From positions 1 through 64,000 of IMG/VR virus record IMGVR_UViG_3300048687_000113: a DNA stretch of 64,000 nt. The stretch is one strand, 5' to 3'. The notes under the pieces were generated by a model. It was not told the DNA's origin and made no database searches. It was given only the letters and a program-made list of their open reading frames with translations. The position numbers and the translations under genes are program-made. The stretch is from a virus. Each line of letters starts with the position of its first letter. Position 1 is the first letter of the stretch. This document shows, piece by piece, positions 8,125-15,562 of the stretch.

Positions 8125-8532
8125 GTGAAGCGAGACTGCGGCGCTTACTACTACTACCCCCCGGCCCTGACGAAGAAGTTGCTGGGCGTCGGCCTCAGCG
8201 TCTTCACGGCTGCCGCCGCCCTGCAAAAGGCGCTGGGCTCGACACCGTTCTCGGTCGTGGACGCCCCGAACGACAGTGCCGCGTACAGCATCGCTCTCGC
8301 CTACACCACGCTCGGAGTCGTTCTCGGAGTCGCCTCCACCGTCTACTCCCTCAAGACGTCGAGCCTGCGCCTGATGGGATATCTCGCCGCATACCTTCTG
8401 GCTTTCGCTTCAGTTTCGCTTTTCAATTCGCCGGCCACACTGTGGATGCAGATAGCCAACGTGACGGCTTTTATCGGAGTTTCCCTGGCGGCATTCTCCG
8501 CATGGCTGAGGCATCTGCGGGAGCGGCAATGA
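8125..8532 (+). CDS. Four-helix membrane protein
   Basis: 135 aa from GTG 8125. Four hydrophobic segments lie near residues 18-38, 55-75, 84-104 and 109-130, with a basic C-terminus LRHLRERQ. The N-terminus contains a YYYYPP stretch. It may be a holin-like or virion membrane protein, but a separate holin-like gene exists near 11.7 kb. Overlaps the next gene by ATGA. Confidence 0.7.
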   Translation: MKRDCGAYYYYPPALTKKLLGVGLSVFTAAAALQKALGSTPFSVVDAPNDSAAYSIALAYTTLGVVLGVASTVYSLKTSSLRLMGYLAAYLLAFASVSLFNSPATLWMQIANVTAFIGVSLAAFSAWLRHLRERQ

Positions 8533-8693
8533 CAATGAGCGACGTGGCGGCACAACTGCTGTCCATTCTGGTCAGCGCTTTTGGCCTCGTCATTTTCCGG
8601 CTGATCGCCAAGTACCTGCCCGAAGACCCCCCGCCGGTCCGCCGCGACACCGGCACGAACACAGCCGAGGAAGGCCCCCCTGATGGCGAATGA
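8529..8693 (+). CDS. Single-span membrane peptide
   Basis: 54 aa from ATG 8529. A hydrophobic helix at about residues 8-27 is followed by a polar acidic tail. The pair of small membrane genes directly upstream of the fibronectin-type gene resembles paired accessory lysis or tail-entry genes, without proof. Confidence 0.55.
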   Translation: MTMSDVAAQLLSILVSAFGLVIFRLIAKYLPEDPPPVRRDTGTNTAEEGPPDGE

Positions 8694-10488
8694 AAAGTGG
8701 AACCTGGAGACGAACTCGGCGCTGACCGCAGAGCCCGGCTCCCCGGTCGCACTCGTCGATGACCCGCGTACCGCCGAGGAGCGCGTCGCCGACCGGCCGG
8801 CCGACTACGGCGAGAGCATCGTTCCCCCGAAGCCCACCTGGTACAAGACGGCAGACGGCGAGGACACCGGCGCGGGCCGCGTCCAGCCCCGCGAGATCCA
8901 GGTCTACTGGCGCTCCAACATCGGCGAAATCAGTGCGCACGCGAAGATGCCGCCGCTCCCGCCGCTGCCCGACCAGGGCGGCTACAACCTCGGCTCGCGC
9001 GGCCTGGACCACATCTACATCGCCGGCCACCGCGTCACCGTCGTCGGCGAAGGCGATGTCATCGTGCCCGGCTCCGAGGGCGACGCCCTGATCACCGGCT
9101 ACTGGGACCGCACCAACGCCGTCCGCCCCCAGTGGGTGCGCATCACACCGGAGACCGAATACACGCTCACCGTCGCCGCGTACAACCACGACGACGTCTA
9201 CGGCCCCGAATCGGCCCCGCTGACCGTGACCACCCCGGCCGTCGGCTACGACCAGCAGCACACCACCCTGCCGCCCACAGCCCCCGACAACCTCCAGTTC
9301 GGCGCCCCGCTCCCGGTCATCACCTCGACGGCCGGCGGCCCCATCGTCCTCACCTGGGACAAGCAGCGAGACGTCACCCTGTACGAGGTCTACACGAACC
9401 CGACCCGCGAGACCGACGTGGCCATGGACCCCGACCGCATCGGGCTCGACGTGGGCGACGTGAAGGTGGGCGAGATCAACCAGCCCACCGGCACGAACCC
9501 GACCGTCACCTTCACTACCTCGAACTTCACCGTCCCCGAGCAGCGCCTGGCCCTCAAGGTCCGCTCCGTGCGCACCGACGCCAACGGCACGGCCTTCAGC
9601 CCCTTCTCCACGGTGCTGCGCAGCCAGCTTCCCCCGGCCACGGCCTCCCCCGGCAAGGCCGGCACGCCCACCCTCACGGAGTCCCCGGTCGTCGGCGGCC
9701 AGGTCAAGCTCACCCTCACCCCGCCGTCCATCGGCCCCGTCAACGGCGCCCCCAGCTATTACGCGGTCTACGACGGCAGCCGGCAGGTCGCCTCCGTCCA
9801 GGCCCCGCTCCCCGCCGCCCCGCACGTCACCCTCAACTACAAGGCCGGGCAGGCGTACAGCTTCACCGTCGTCGCAGCCAACTCGCTCGGCGTCGGCCCG
9901 GCCTCGACCGCGCTCACCGGCACCGTGCCCACGCCTGCCGCCCCCGCAGCGCCGACCGGCCTCGCCCTCAACGGCGCCGTCGCCACCACGAGCGTCCCGG
10001 TGAAGTGGAATGCGATCACGATGGACCCGCCGGTCACCCGGTACACGCTCTACCAGGGCACCACCAACAAGGGCACCGTCGACCACCCCAACACCAGCGG
10101 CACGGTCACCGGCTACACCGCCGGCCAGAACTTTTCGATCACCGTCACCGCCACCAACTCCGTCGGTGAATCCGCGAAGTCGACCGCGCTGACCGGCAAG
10201 ACGAACGCCGCCCCCGCCGCCCCCACGGCCGTCGCTGTCAACTCGGTGACCACCACCGGCATGAACGTCACGTGGACCACACCGGCCGGCGCCCAGCCCG
10301 CCGTGACCTCCTACAAGGTCTACGACGGCACCACCCTCAAGGCGACCATCCCGGCCGGCACCACCACCGCCGCGCTCACCGGCTACACGGCCTCCACCGC
10401 CTACTCCATCACCGTCGCCGCCGTGAACTCCGTCGGCGAGGGCCCCAAGTCGAGCCCGGCCGTGACCGGCACCACCCCCGCCGCCTAA
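8683..10488 (+). CDS. Fibronectin type III repeat virion protein
   Basis: 601 aa. After a unique N-terminal ~90 residues, about five fibronectin III-like beta-sandwich units follow, recognised by repeated strands such as VTSYKVYDGT, YSITVAAVNSVGEGP and YSFTVVAANSLGVGP. Spacing is roughly 95 residues. FnIII arrays are common in phage tail and fibre proteins, where they bind carbohydrate or support adhesion. Directly precedes lysis genes. The last two repeats are very similar, suggesting recent duplication. Confidence 0.82.
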   Translation: MANEKWNLETNSALTAEPGSPVALVDDPRTAEERVADRPADYGESIVPPKPTWYKTADGEDTGAGRVQPREIQVYWRSNIGEISAHAKMPPLPPLPDQGGYNLGSRGLDHIYIAGHRVTVVGEGDVIVPGSEGDALITGYWDRTNAVRPQWVRITPETEYTLTVAAYNHDDVYGPESAPLTVTTPAVGYDQQHTTLPPTAPDNLQFGAPLPVITSTAGGPIVLTWDKQRDVTLYEVYTNPTRETDVAMDPDRIGLDVGDVKVGEINQPTGTNPTVTFTTSNFTVPEQRLALKVRSVRTDANGTAFSPFSTVLRSQLPPATASPGKAGTPTLTESPVVGGQVKLTLTPPSIGPVNGAPSYYAVYDGSRQVASVQAPLPAAPHVTLNYKAGQAYSFTVVAANSLGVGPASTALTGTVPTPAAPAAPTGLALNGAVATTSVPVKWNAITMDPPVTRYTLYQGTTNKGTVDHPNTSGTVTGYTAGQNFSITVTATNSVGESAKSTALTGKTNAAPAAPTAVAVNSVTTTGMNVTWTTPAGAQPAVTSYKVYDGTTLKATIPAGTTTAALTGYTASTAYSITVAAVNSVGEGPKSSPAVTGTTPAA

Positions 10489-10502
10489 GGAGGTTCAAGA
10501 CA

Positions 10503-10808
10503 GTGCCCACCCCCACCCTCGGCCGCACCGTCCAATTCCGGGCCAGCGCCGACGACGCCGCACAGATCAACAAGCGCCGCAAGGACGCCGCCGAATCCCG
10601 CATCGCCAGCAAGGAGAACGGCGCCGTCGTCCACGTCGGCAACGAGGTCGCCGAAGGCCAGGTATTCCCGGCCGTCATGGTCCGCATATGGCAGGCCGGC
10701 TCCGTCAATCTCCAGGTCCACCTCGACGGCACCGACATCTTCTGGGCCACCAGCCGCTCCGAGGGCGACAACCCCGGACAGTGGACCTGGCCGGAGGTGG
10801 TGGGCTGA
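10503..10808 (+). CDS. Small beta-rich protein, probably virion-associated
   Basis: 101 aa from GTG 10503, with AAGGAGG ideally placed. An Arg/Lys/Asp-rich helical N-terminus is followed by alternating hydrophobic strands (PAVMVRIWQAGSVNLQVHLD) and a Trp-rich end. It sits between the FnIII protein and the endolysin and overlaps the endolysin start. Function unknown. Confidence 0.68.
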   Translation: MPTPTLGRTVQFRASADDAAQINKRRKDAAESRIASKENGAVVHVGNEVAEGQVFPAVMVRIWQAGSVNLQVHLDGTDIFWATSRSEGDNPGQWTWPEVVG

Positions 10809-11605
10809 TGTCCGACCCGCTCAGCCCCGCCGCCTTCCTCGCCGCCCTGCGCGCCGAGGGCCTGACCGTCGTCGAGGTCGGCTCCTGGCGCACCCACAAC
10901 CGCAACCACATCGGACCGTGGGGCGGCGTCAACGGCGTACTGATCCACCACACCGTCACCTCCGGCACCTCCCGCACCGTGGAGATATGCCGCAACGGCT
11001 ACAGCGGACTCCCCGGCCCGCTGTGCCACGGCGTCATCGCCAAGGACGGCACGGTCTACCTCGTGGGCTACGGCCGCGCCAACCACGCCGGCGGCGGCGA
11101 CGGCCATGTCCTGGACCAGGTCATCGCCGAGAGCTACAAGACCACCCCGTCCAAGCCAACGAAGACCGACGCCACCGGCATCGACGGCAACCCCCACTTC
11201 TACGGCTTCGAGTGCGAGAACCTCGGCAACGGCAACGACCCCTGGCCCGCCAAACAGGTCGAGGCCATCGTCCGCGCGAGCGCCGCCGTCTGCCGCGCCC
11301 ACGACTGGGGCGCCAAGTCGACCATCGGCCACCTCGAATGGCAGCTCGGCAAGGTCGACCCCAAGGGCTTCACCATGACCAGCCTGCGCACCCGCATCGC
11401 CGAGCGACTCAAGCACGCCGCGTCCTGGTCCCCCGGCGGCACCGCCACCTACACGGTCAAGAAGGGCGACACCCTCTCCTCCATCGCCAAGGCCAAGCTC
11501 GGCGACGCCAAGCGCTACAAGGAGATCGTCACCCTCAACAAGGCCAAGCTGCCCGACCCCAACAAGCTCAGCATCGGCCTGGTGCTCAAGCTCCCCCGAA
11601 AGTAG
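10808..11605 (+). CDS. Endolysin: N-acetylmuramoyl-L-alanine amidase + LysM
   Basis: 265 aa. Residues 20-200 form an Amidase_2/PGRP domain: GVLIHHTV supplies the first zinc His, ANHAGGG a conserved His, and GHLEW...GKVDPKG the last His with the K-x-D signature. Residues about 216-263 are a LysM cell-wall binding domain (YTVKKGDTLSSIAKAKLG). The enzyme cuts the bond between muramic acid and the stem peptide. No signal peptide, so release probably depends on the holin-like protein 36 bp downstream. Confidence 0.93.
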   Translation: MSDPLSPAAFLAALRAEGLTVVEVGSWRTHNRNHIGPWGGVNGVLIHHTVTSGTSRTVEICRNGYSGLPGPLCHGVIAKDGTVYLVGYGRANHAGGGDGHVLDQVIAESYKTTPSKPTKTDATGIDGNPHFYGFECENLGNGNDPWPAKQVEAIVRASAAVCRAHDWGAKSTIGHLEWQLGKVDPKGFTMTSLRTRIAERLKHAASWSPGGTATYTVKKGDTLSSIAKAKLGDAKRYKEIVTLNKAKLPDPNKLSIGLVLKLPRK

Positions 11606-11641
11606 GCGCGTTGAAGCGCTGGAAGCGAAAGGAGGCACGGC

Positions 11642-11947
11642 ATGACCTTCTACGACTGGGTCGTCTCCGTATGGCGCATGCTCGTCCCCGTCATCGTCGG
11701 ATGGGTCGTCACGCTCCTCGTACAGATCAACGTGACCGTGGATGAACAGGCCCTCTCGAACGCGCTCGTGGCGGGATTCACCCTCGTCTACTACGGGATC
11801 TTCCGGACGCTGGAAGCCCGCGTAAGCCCCGCATTCGGCTGGTTCCTGGGCCTGGCCCGGCCGCCGTCCTACCCGACCAAGCCGGACACCGCCCCCAGGG
11901 CCACTCCGACCAGCACCACCTCCCCGTACGGAACGCCGCCCGTATAG
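11642..11947 (+). CDS. Holin-like small membrane protein
   Basis: 101 aa. Two hydrophobic spans near residues 12-30 (MLVPVIVGWVVTLLV) and 44-62, then a Pro/Thr-rich cytoplasmic tail. A small two-span protein just after an endolysin is the usual holin setting. AAAGGAGG precedes the ATG. Sequence alone cannot show pore formation. Confidence 0.78.
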   Translation: MTFYDWVVSVWRMLVPVIVGWVVTLLVQINVTVDEQALSNALVAGFTLVYYGIFRTLEARVSPAFGWFLGLARPPSYPTKPDTAPRATPTSTTSPYGTPPV

Positions 11948-12041
11948 CGGATACCAGCCTCAATTTCCGAGGCTCTACGGTGACAGGCGCCGGAACGCCG
12001 AAGGGATCGCCGGGGACCTGTCCCCGTTGAAAGGACACCTC

Positions 12042-12761
12042 GTGTCCCGCCCGAAAATCCCCAACGTTTCCTGGCGCCAACTCCGCATCGCCGTCGCACT
12101 CTTCCTCGCCGGCCTCCTCACAGCCGCCATCCTCGCCCCCAAGGCAGACGCCAAGGACCACCACCCCACACACGACAACAAGGCCGCCCTCACCCCCGCG
12201 ATGACGCCACTGCGCGACATCCTGCGAAGCGACCACCTCCACCTCGTCACCGCCCTGGGCCTCCAGTCACAGGCACAGGCCAAGGCCCACCGCCAGGCAG
12301 CCGCCGAAGCCGCAGCCAAGCACCGGGCCGCCAAGGCAAAGGCCGCAGCCCAGCACCGCGCCCAGGAACAGGCCGCCGCCAAGCGCCGCGCCGCCCAGGC
12401 AGCCGAGCACCAGCGCAGCGCCCCCACCCGCAGCTCCCGCACACGGCACCGGGCAGCCCCGCAGAGCGCCACCGTCTCCGGCGCTCGCGCCTACGCCCAG
12501 TCCCGCATGTCCCCCGCCCAGTTCCAGTGCCTGAGCAGCCTCGTCAGCCGGGAAAGCGGATGGAACCACCGGGCCAGCAACCCGAGTTCGGGCGCCTACG
12601 GACTCTTCCAGGCCCTCCCCGGATCGAAGATGTCATCGGCCGGCAGCGACTGGCAGTCGAACCCCCTCACACAAATGCGGTGGGGGCTTTCTTATATCCA
12701 GGACCGCTACGGAAACCCCTGCGCCGCCTGGAATTTCTGGCAGGAAAATGGATGGTATTAG
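12042..12761 (+). CDS. Secreted lytic transglycosylase-like protein
   Basis: 239 aa from GTG 12042, with GAAAGGA upstream. A signal peptide (basic N-terminus, hydrophobic 15-32, likely cut after ADA) leads to a long Ala/Lys/Gln/His coil (about 70-140). The C-terminal SLT fold has the presumed catalytic Glu in SRESGWNH, then SGAYGLFQ and a paired-Cys end. Such enzymes cleave peptidoglycan glycan strands. It could aid lysis or act as a virion or host muralytic factor. Confidence 0.85.
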   Translation: MSRPKIPNVSWRQLRIAVALFLAGLLTAAILAPKADAKDHHPTHDNKAALTPAMTPLRDILRSDHLHLVTALGLQSQAQAKAHRQAAAEAAAKHRAAKAKAAAQHRAQEQAAAKRRAAQAAEHQRSAPTRSSRTRHRAAPQSATVSGARAYAQSRMSPAQFQCLSSLVSRESGWNHRASNPSSGAYGLFQALPGSKMSSAGSDWQSNPLTQMRWGLSYIQDRYGNPCAAWNFWQENGWY

Positions 12762-12770
12762 CGTCCAAGC

Positions 12771-13286
12771 ATGACGCAGATCCGCCTACTCCTCTGCAAG
12801 GACTGCCATTCCACCGAAGTGCTTCCGCACTACGAGGGTGACCCGCGCGGAGACACGGTCCTCGAATACGCCGTAGCCAAGCATCAGTATCCCAATGGGG
12901 AAAGGCATTTCGGCCGGCTCTATCCGGTCGACGGCGTGGACGAGGACCGCTGGCATTCCGACGCCGGCGCCCGCGACGAAATCCTGCGCCGCGTGTGGCA
13001 GGAAGAAGGCGCCACCGGAATGGAGCCCTGGGTCTACCAGGCCGTCGACACCCTCAAGGCCGACGCCATGCAGTGCTGGCGCTCCCGCCACCGGCCCGAG
13101 ACCTGCTCGGACTTCCACTCCGAAAAGAAGCTCCTCACCCCGCCCACAGCAGGCGACCGCAAGAGTGAGGGCCTGCCGAAGTGGGACAAGAACAACCCTG
13201 CCGGCCAGCGCTACCTCTGCGACTACTGCCCCATCCGCAGCGTCAACGAGCAGAAGGTACGCGCCAAGCTCGGCCTGTACGAATGA
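12771..13286 (+). CDS. Zinc-knuckle phage protein
   Basis: 171 aa. Cys pairs CKDC at 9-12 and CDYC near 150-153 suggest metal binding at both ends, bridged by a helical Trp-containing middle. The stop is overlapped by the HNH gene (ATGA). It resembles small Cys-rich actinophage proteins of unknown role. Confidence 0.65.
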   Translation: MTQIRLLLCKDCHSTEVLPHYEGDPRGDTVLEYAVAKHQYPNGERHFGRLYPVDGVDEDRWHSDAGARDEILRRVWQEEGATGMEPWVYQAVDTLKADAMQCWRSRHRPETCSDFHSEKKLLTPPTAGDRKSEGLPKWDKNNPAGQRYLCDYCPIRSVNEQKVRAKLGLYE

Positions 13287-13768
13287 GCCCCGACCGCCGG
13301 CCCGCCCCGGGCGGCTGGGAGCGCCGCTTCTTCGACAAGGTCGACAAAGGCACGGAATTCGACGACTGCCACATATGGCTCGGCGCACGCGACGACTACG
13401 GCTACGGAAAATTCCGGCTCCCCAACGGGCGCGTCAAGGGCAGCCACATCATCGCCTGGGAAATGGCCAACGAACGGACCGTGCCCCCGGGTTGGCACGT
13501 CGACCACCTGTGCCGAATACGGGCCTGCTGCAACCCCGACCACCTGGAGCCGGTTCCGGCGAGCGAAAACGTGGAACGCGGCGAATCTTTCTCCGCCAAA
13601 AACGCACGCAAAACGCACTGCCCCAAGGGCCACGAATACACCGAAGAAAACATCCGCTGGCACTCCGGCCGCCGCGAATGCGTCACCTGTATCCGCGCCC
13701 GCGACAAAGAACGCCGCCGCTCCCGCCGGCTGGAAAAAGAAGACCTCTACTCACACGAACTCGACTAG
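13283..13768 (+). CDS. HNH endonuclease
   Basis: 161 aa. The HNH core is WHVDHLCRIRACCNPDHLEP at about 71-90, with D74-H75 as metal/base residues, N84 and H87. A second C-terminal Cys/His knuckle (HCPKGHEY...CVTCIRA) follows. This HNH_3 type occurs in homing-type and stand-alone phage nucleases. It is coupled to the preceding gene, so it may be a resident mobile gene or a packaging-associated nuclease; I cannot separate these. Confidence 0.9.
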   Translation: MSPDRRPAPGGWERRFFDKVDKGTEFDDCHIWLGARDDYGYGKFRLPNGRVKGSHIIAWEMANERTVPPGWHVDHLCRIRACCNPDHLEPVPASENVERGESFSAKNARKTHCPKGHEYTEENIRWHSGRRECVTCIRARDKERRRSRRLEKEDLYSHELD

Positions 13769-13776
13769 GAGACCCC

Positions 13777-14061
13777 ATGCCCAACGAGTCCACGGCCGAC
13801 GGCCCTCTCCAGGTGCGCACCGCGTTCCTCGTCGTCCAGCATGAGAATGGCGAGTGGGAAGCCGTCGCCGACCTGGACAAGCCTGTCACGCCCGAACACC
13901 CCGCCTCGGTCATCGAGATGAAGTTCGGCGCTTCCGAGGTCGTCTCCGACATCGAGGCCAGCAAGTTGGCCGCGATCACCGCCCATCAGCTCATGGCGAT
14001 GACGGCGCAGATGCAGCAGGCCGCCCAGAACCAGAGCCTCGCCGACCGCCTCAAGATCTGA
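13777..14061 (+). CDS. Unknown small phage protein
   Basis: 94 aa with AGGAGA before the ATG. An N-terminal beta segment (RTAFLVVQHENGEWEAVADL) precedes a helical Met/Gln-rich C-terminus. The predicted 3' end overlaps the convergent gene by 11 bp. No family recognised, although the compact sequence is gene-like. Confidence 0.65.
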   Translation: MPNESTADGPLQVRTAFLVVQHENGEWEAVADLDKPVTPEHPASVIEMKFGASEVVSDIEASKLAAITAHQLMAMTAQMQQAAQNQSLADRLKI

Positions 14062-14545
14062 CCGGCAACGGCCGGCCCACATCGACCAGCTCTTCTGCCG
14101 TGAGGCCCTCGGCCAGGACGGGGCGGAGCTGGTCGATGTCGTAGGTCATCCCCGGCCCGTACGACGGCGCACCGCGCCCCGGCCCCAGCGGGATACCCAG
14201 GTAGGCAACGCCCGGCGTAGGCCACGTCGGGTCGACCACCGTCCCGTCGGCCGTCACACACCAGGCGTGCTGAAGAGGCAGCAAGTCCCCGTCGCCGAAG
14301 TCGCACACCGCGTACCCCTCGACATACGTCAACTCCTCGCGGACAGACGCCATCGCGAACGCATTCGCATAGCACTGCCGCTCGGGCAGACGCCGGTAGC
14401 GCCTGGATAGCGGGGCAGGGGTGAACAGCCTCCCGTGCACCAGCAGCAGCTCGTCGAGCGACCGGTACACCCACGCATCGCGATGACCCGCCGGCACCCG
14501 GCCAACGCGCTCCCGCAGCTCTCGAATTAGCAGGCTTTCCGCCAC
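14051..14545 (-). CDS. Putative papain-fold/NlpC-like Cys-His-Asp protein
   Basis: 164 aa from GTG 14545, chosen because GGAGGGA lies just upstream on the minus strand. A plausible triad is C58 (RQCYANAFA), H93 (LQHAWCV) and D105 (TVVDPTW), spaced as in transglutaminase or papain-like folds. It is antisense to its neighbours, a lone minus gene among plus genes, typical of a recently acquired morphon. Catalytic role is inferred, substrate unknown. Confidence 0.65.
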   Translation of the reverse strand: MAESLLIRELRERVGRVPAGHRDAWVYRSLDELLLVHGRLFTPAPLSRRYRRLPERQCYANAFAMASVREELTYVEGYAVCDFGDGDLLPLQHAWCVTADGTVVDPTWPTPGVAYLGIPLGPGRGAPSYGPGMTYDIDQLRPVLAEGLTAEELVDVGRPLPVRS

Positions 14546-14663
14546 CACAGTTCCCTCCACTTCGAACGCACCATAACGGCCCGCCCGAGACGCCACCATT
14601 AACGGCTCAAAATGCCCCATTCGTACGCTTCTTGGATTCATCCGGGCGTATGGAGCTGATCGC

Positions 14664-15128
14664 GTGCTAGCCGCCGTCATGGTCGTCGAGGGAGTCCTTC
14701 GCATCCCCGACAGCGAAGGCCACATCGACACCGGCTGGGGCCTCTACCAGTCCCTCGCCAGAAACTGCCGCCTCCACCTGCTCTCCCACACCTGGACCGA
14801 GCAGGACATCGCCCTCTGGCTCACCAAACGGCAGATCAGCGGCCACCAGTCCTACCTCCACGCCCCCGAGCCCGGACCCGCCGGCCGCCTCGACGCCCTC
14901 CACCGCGTCCGCGCCTGGCGCATCGGCGCCCTCGTCATCGAATCCGACCCCCAGTGCGCCCTCGCCGAACTGGACGCCGGCTGGAACACCGCCCTGATCA
15001 CCTCCGCCCACCAGGGCCCCCGACCGCCGGCCACCCAACCGCAGACGATCCGCCCCTGGGACGACCTCGCCCACGACATCGAGCGCCAGCACGAACTCCG
15101 CCTCACCCCGCACCCACCGGAGCACTGA
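14664..15128 (+). CDS. Possible HAD-like phosphatase/kinase relative, lacking the nucleophile Asp
   Basis: 154 aa from GTG 14664. The start (VMVVEGVLRIPD) resembles HAD motif I but with Glu where the nucleophilic Asp should be. LLSHTWTEQD resembles motif II, and ALVIESDPQCALAELDAG a motif IV/DD region with a substituted Asp. It may be a degenerate or non-catalytic HAD fold. Divergent from the upstream minus gene across a 118-bp gap that may carry both promoters. Confidence 0.5.
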   Translation: MLAAVMVVEGVLRIPDSEGHIDTGWGLYQSLARNCRLHLLSHTWTEQDIALWLTKRQISGHQSYLHAPEPGPAGRLDALHRVRAWRIGALVIESDPQCALAELDAGWNTALITSAHQGPRPPATQPQTIRPWDDLAHDIERQHELRLTPHPPEH

Positions 15129-15370
15129 TGATCGTCCCCGCCCACCTCGCGCCCCGCCGCTTCCGCCTCATCCGCACCGACGACGTTACCGGCGTCTCCG
15201 GGCCAGGCCACGTCGCCGACGGCGTCCAGTGGCCCGACGGCACCTGCGCCGTCCGCTGGCGCACCCAGATCGCCACCCACGCCCTCTACGACGCCCTCGA
15301 CCACGTCGAGCACATCCACGGCCACGACGGCGCAACCCACATCGAGTTCGTCGACCCGCGCCAGGACTGA
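15128..15370 (+). CDS. Unknown small protein, His-rich
   Basis: 80 aa, starting on the stop of the previous gene. The middle reads as a beta segment (CAVRWRTQIATHALYDAL) followed by a His cluster HVEHIHGHDG. Could bind metal. No family recognised. Confidence 0.6.
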   Translation: MIVPAHLAPRRFRLIRTDDVTGVSGPGHVADGVQWPDGTCAVRWRTQIATHALYDALDHVEHIHGHDGATHIEFVDPRQD

Positions 15371-15373
15371 CCC

Positions 15374-15562
15374 ATGGCCATGTCCCGCAAGCACTACCGC
15401 GCCCTGGCCCAAGTCCTGCGCCAGGCCCGCGAGTACTACCCCGACGACCAGACCTGCATCGACTTCGTCATGCGCGAACTGGCCGACGCCTGCGCCCGGG
15501 ACAACCGCTCGTTCCGCCGCCAGCAGTTCTACGACGCAGCCACCCCGGAGCCTTCGACATGA
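15374..15562 (+). CDS. Unknown small helical protein
   Basis: 62 aa, Arg/Ala-rich helices, with two Cys. Starts three bases after the upstream stop and overlaps the next ATG. No recognisable function. Confidence 0.58.
   Translation: MAMSRKHYRALAQVLRQAREYYPDDQTCIDFVMRELADACARDNRSFRRQQFYDAATPEPST

Noticed and set aside
8590-10086. 498-aa minus-strand ORF opposite the fibronectin-type gene
   Set aside because: Gly/Val/Asp-rich shadow of a high-GC coding frame; no ribosome site, and the plus frame has clear domains.
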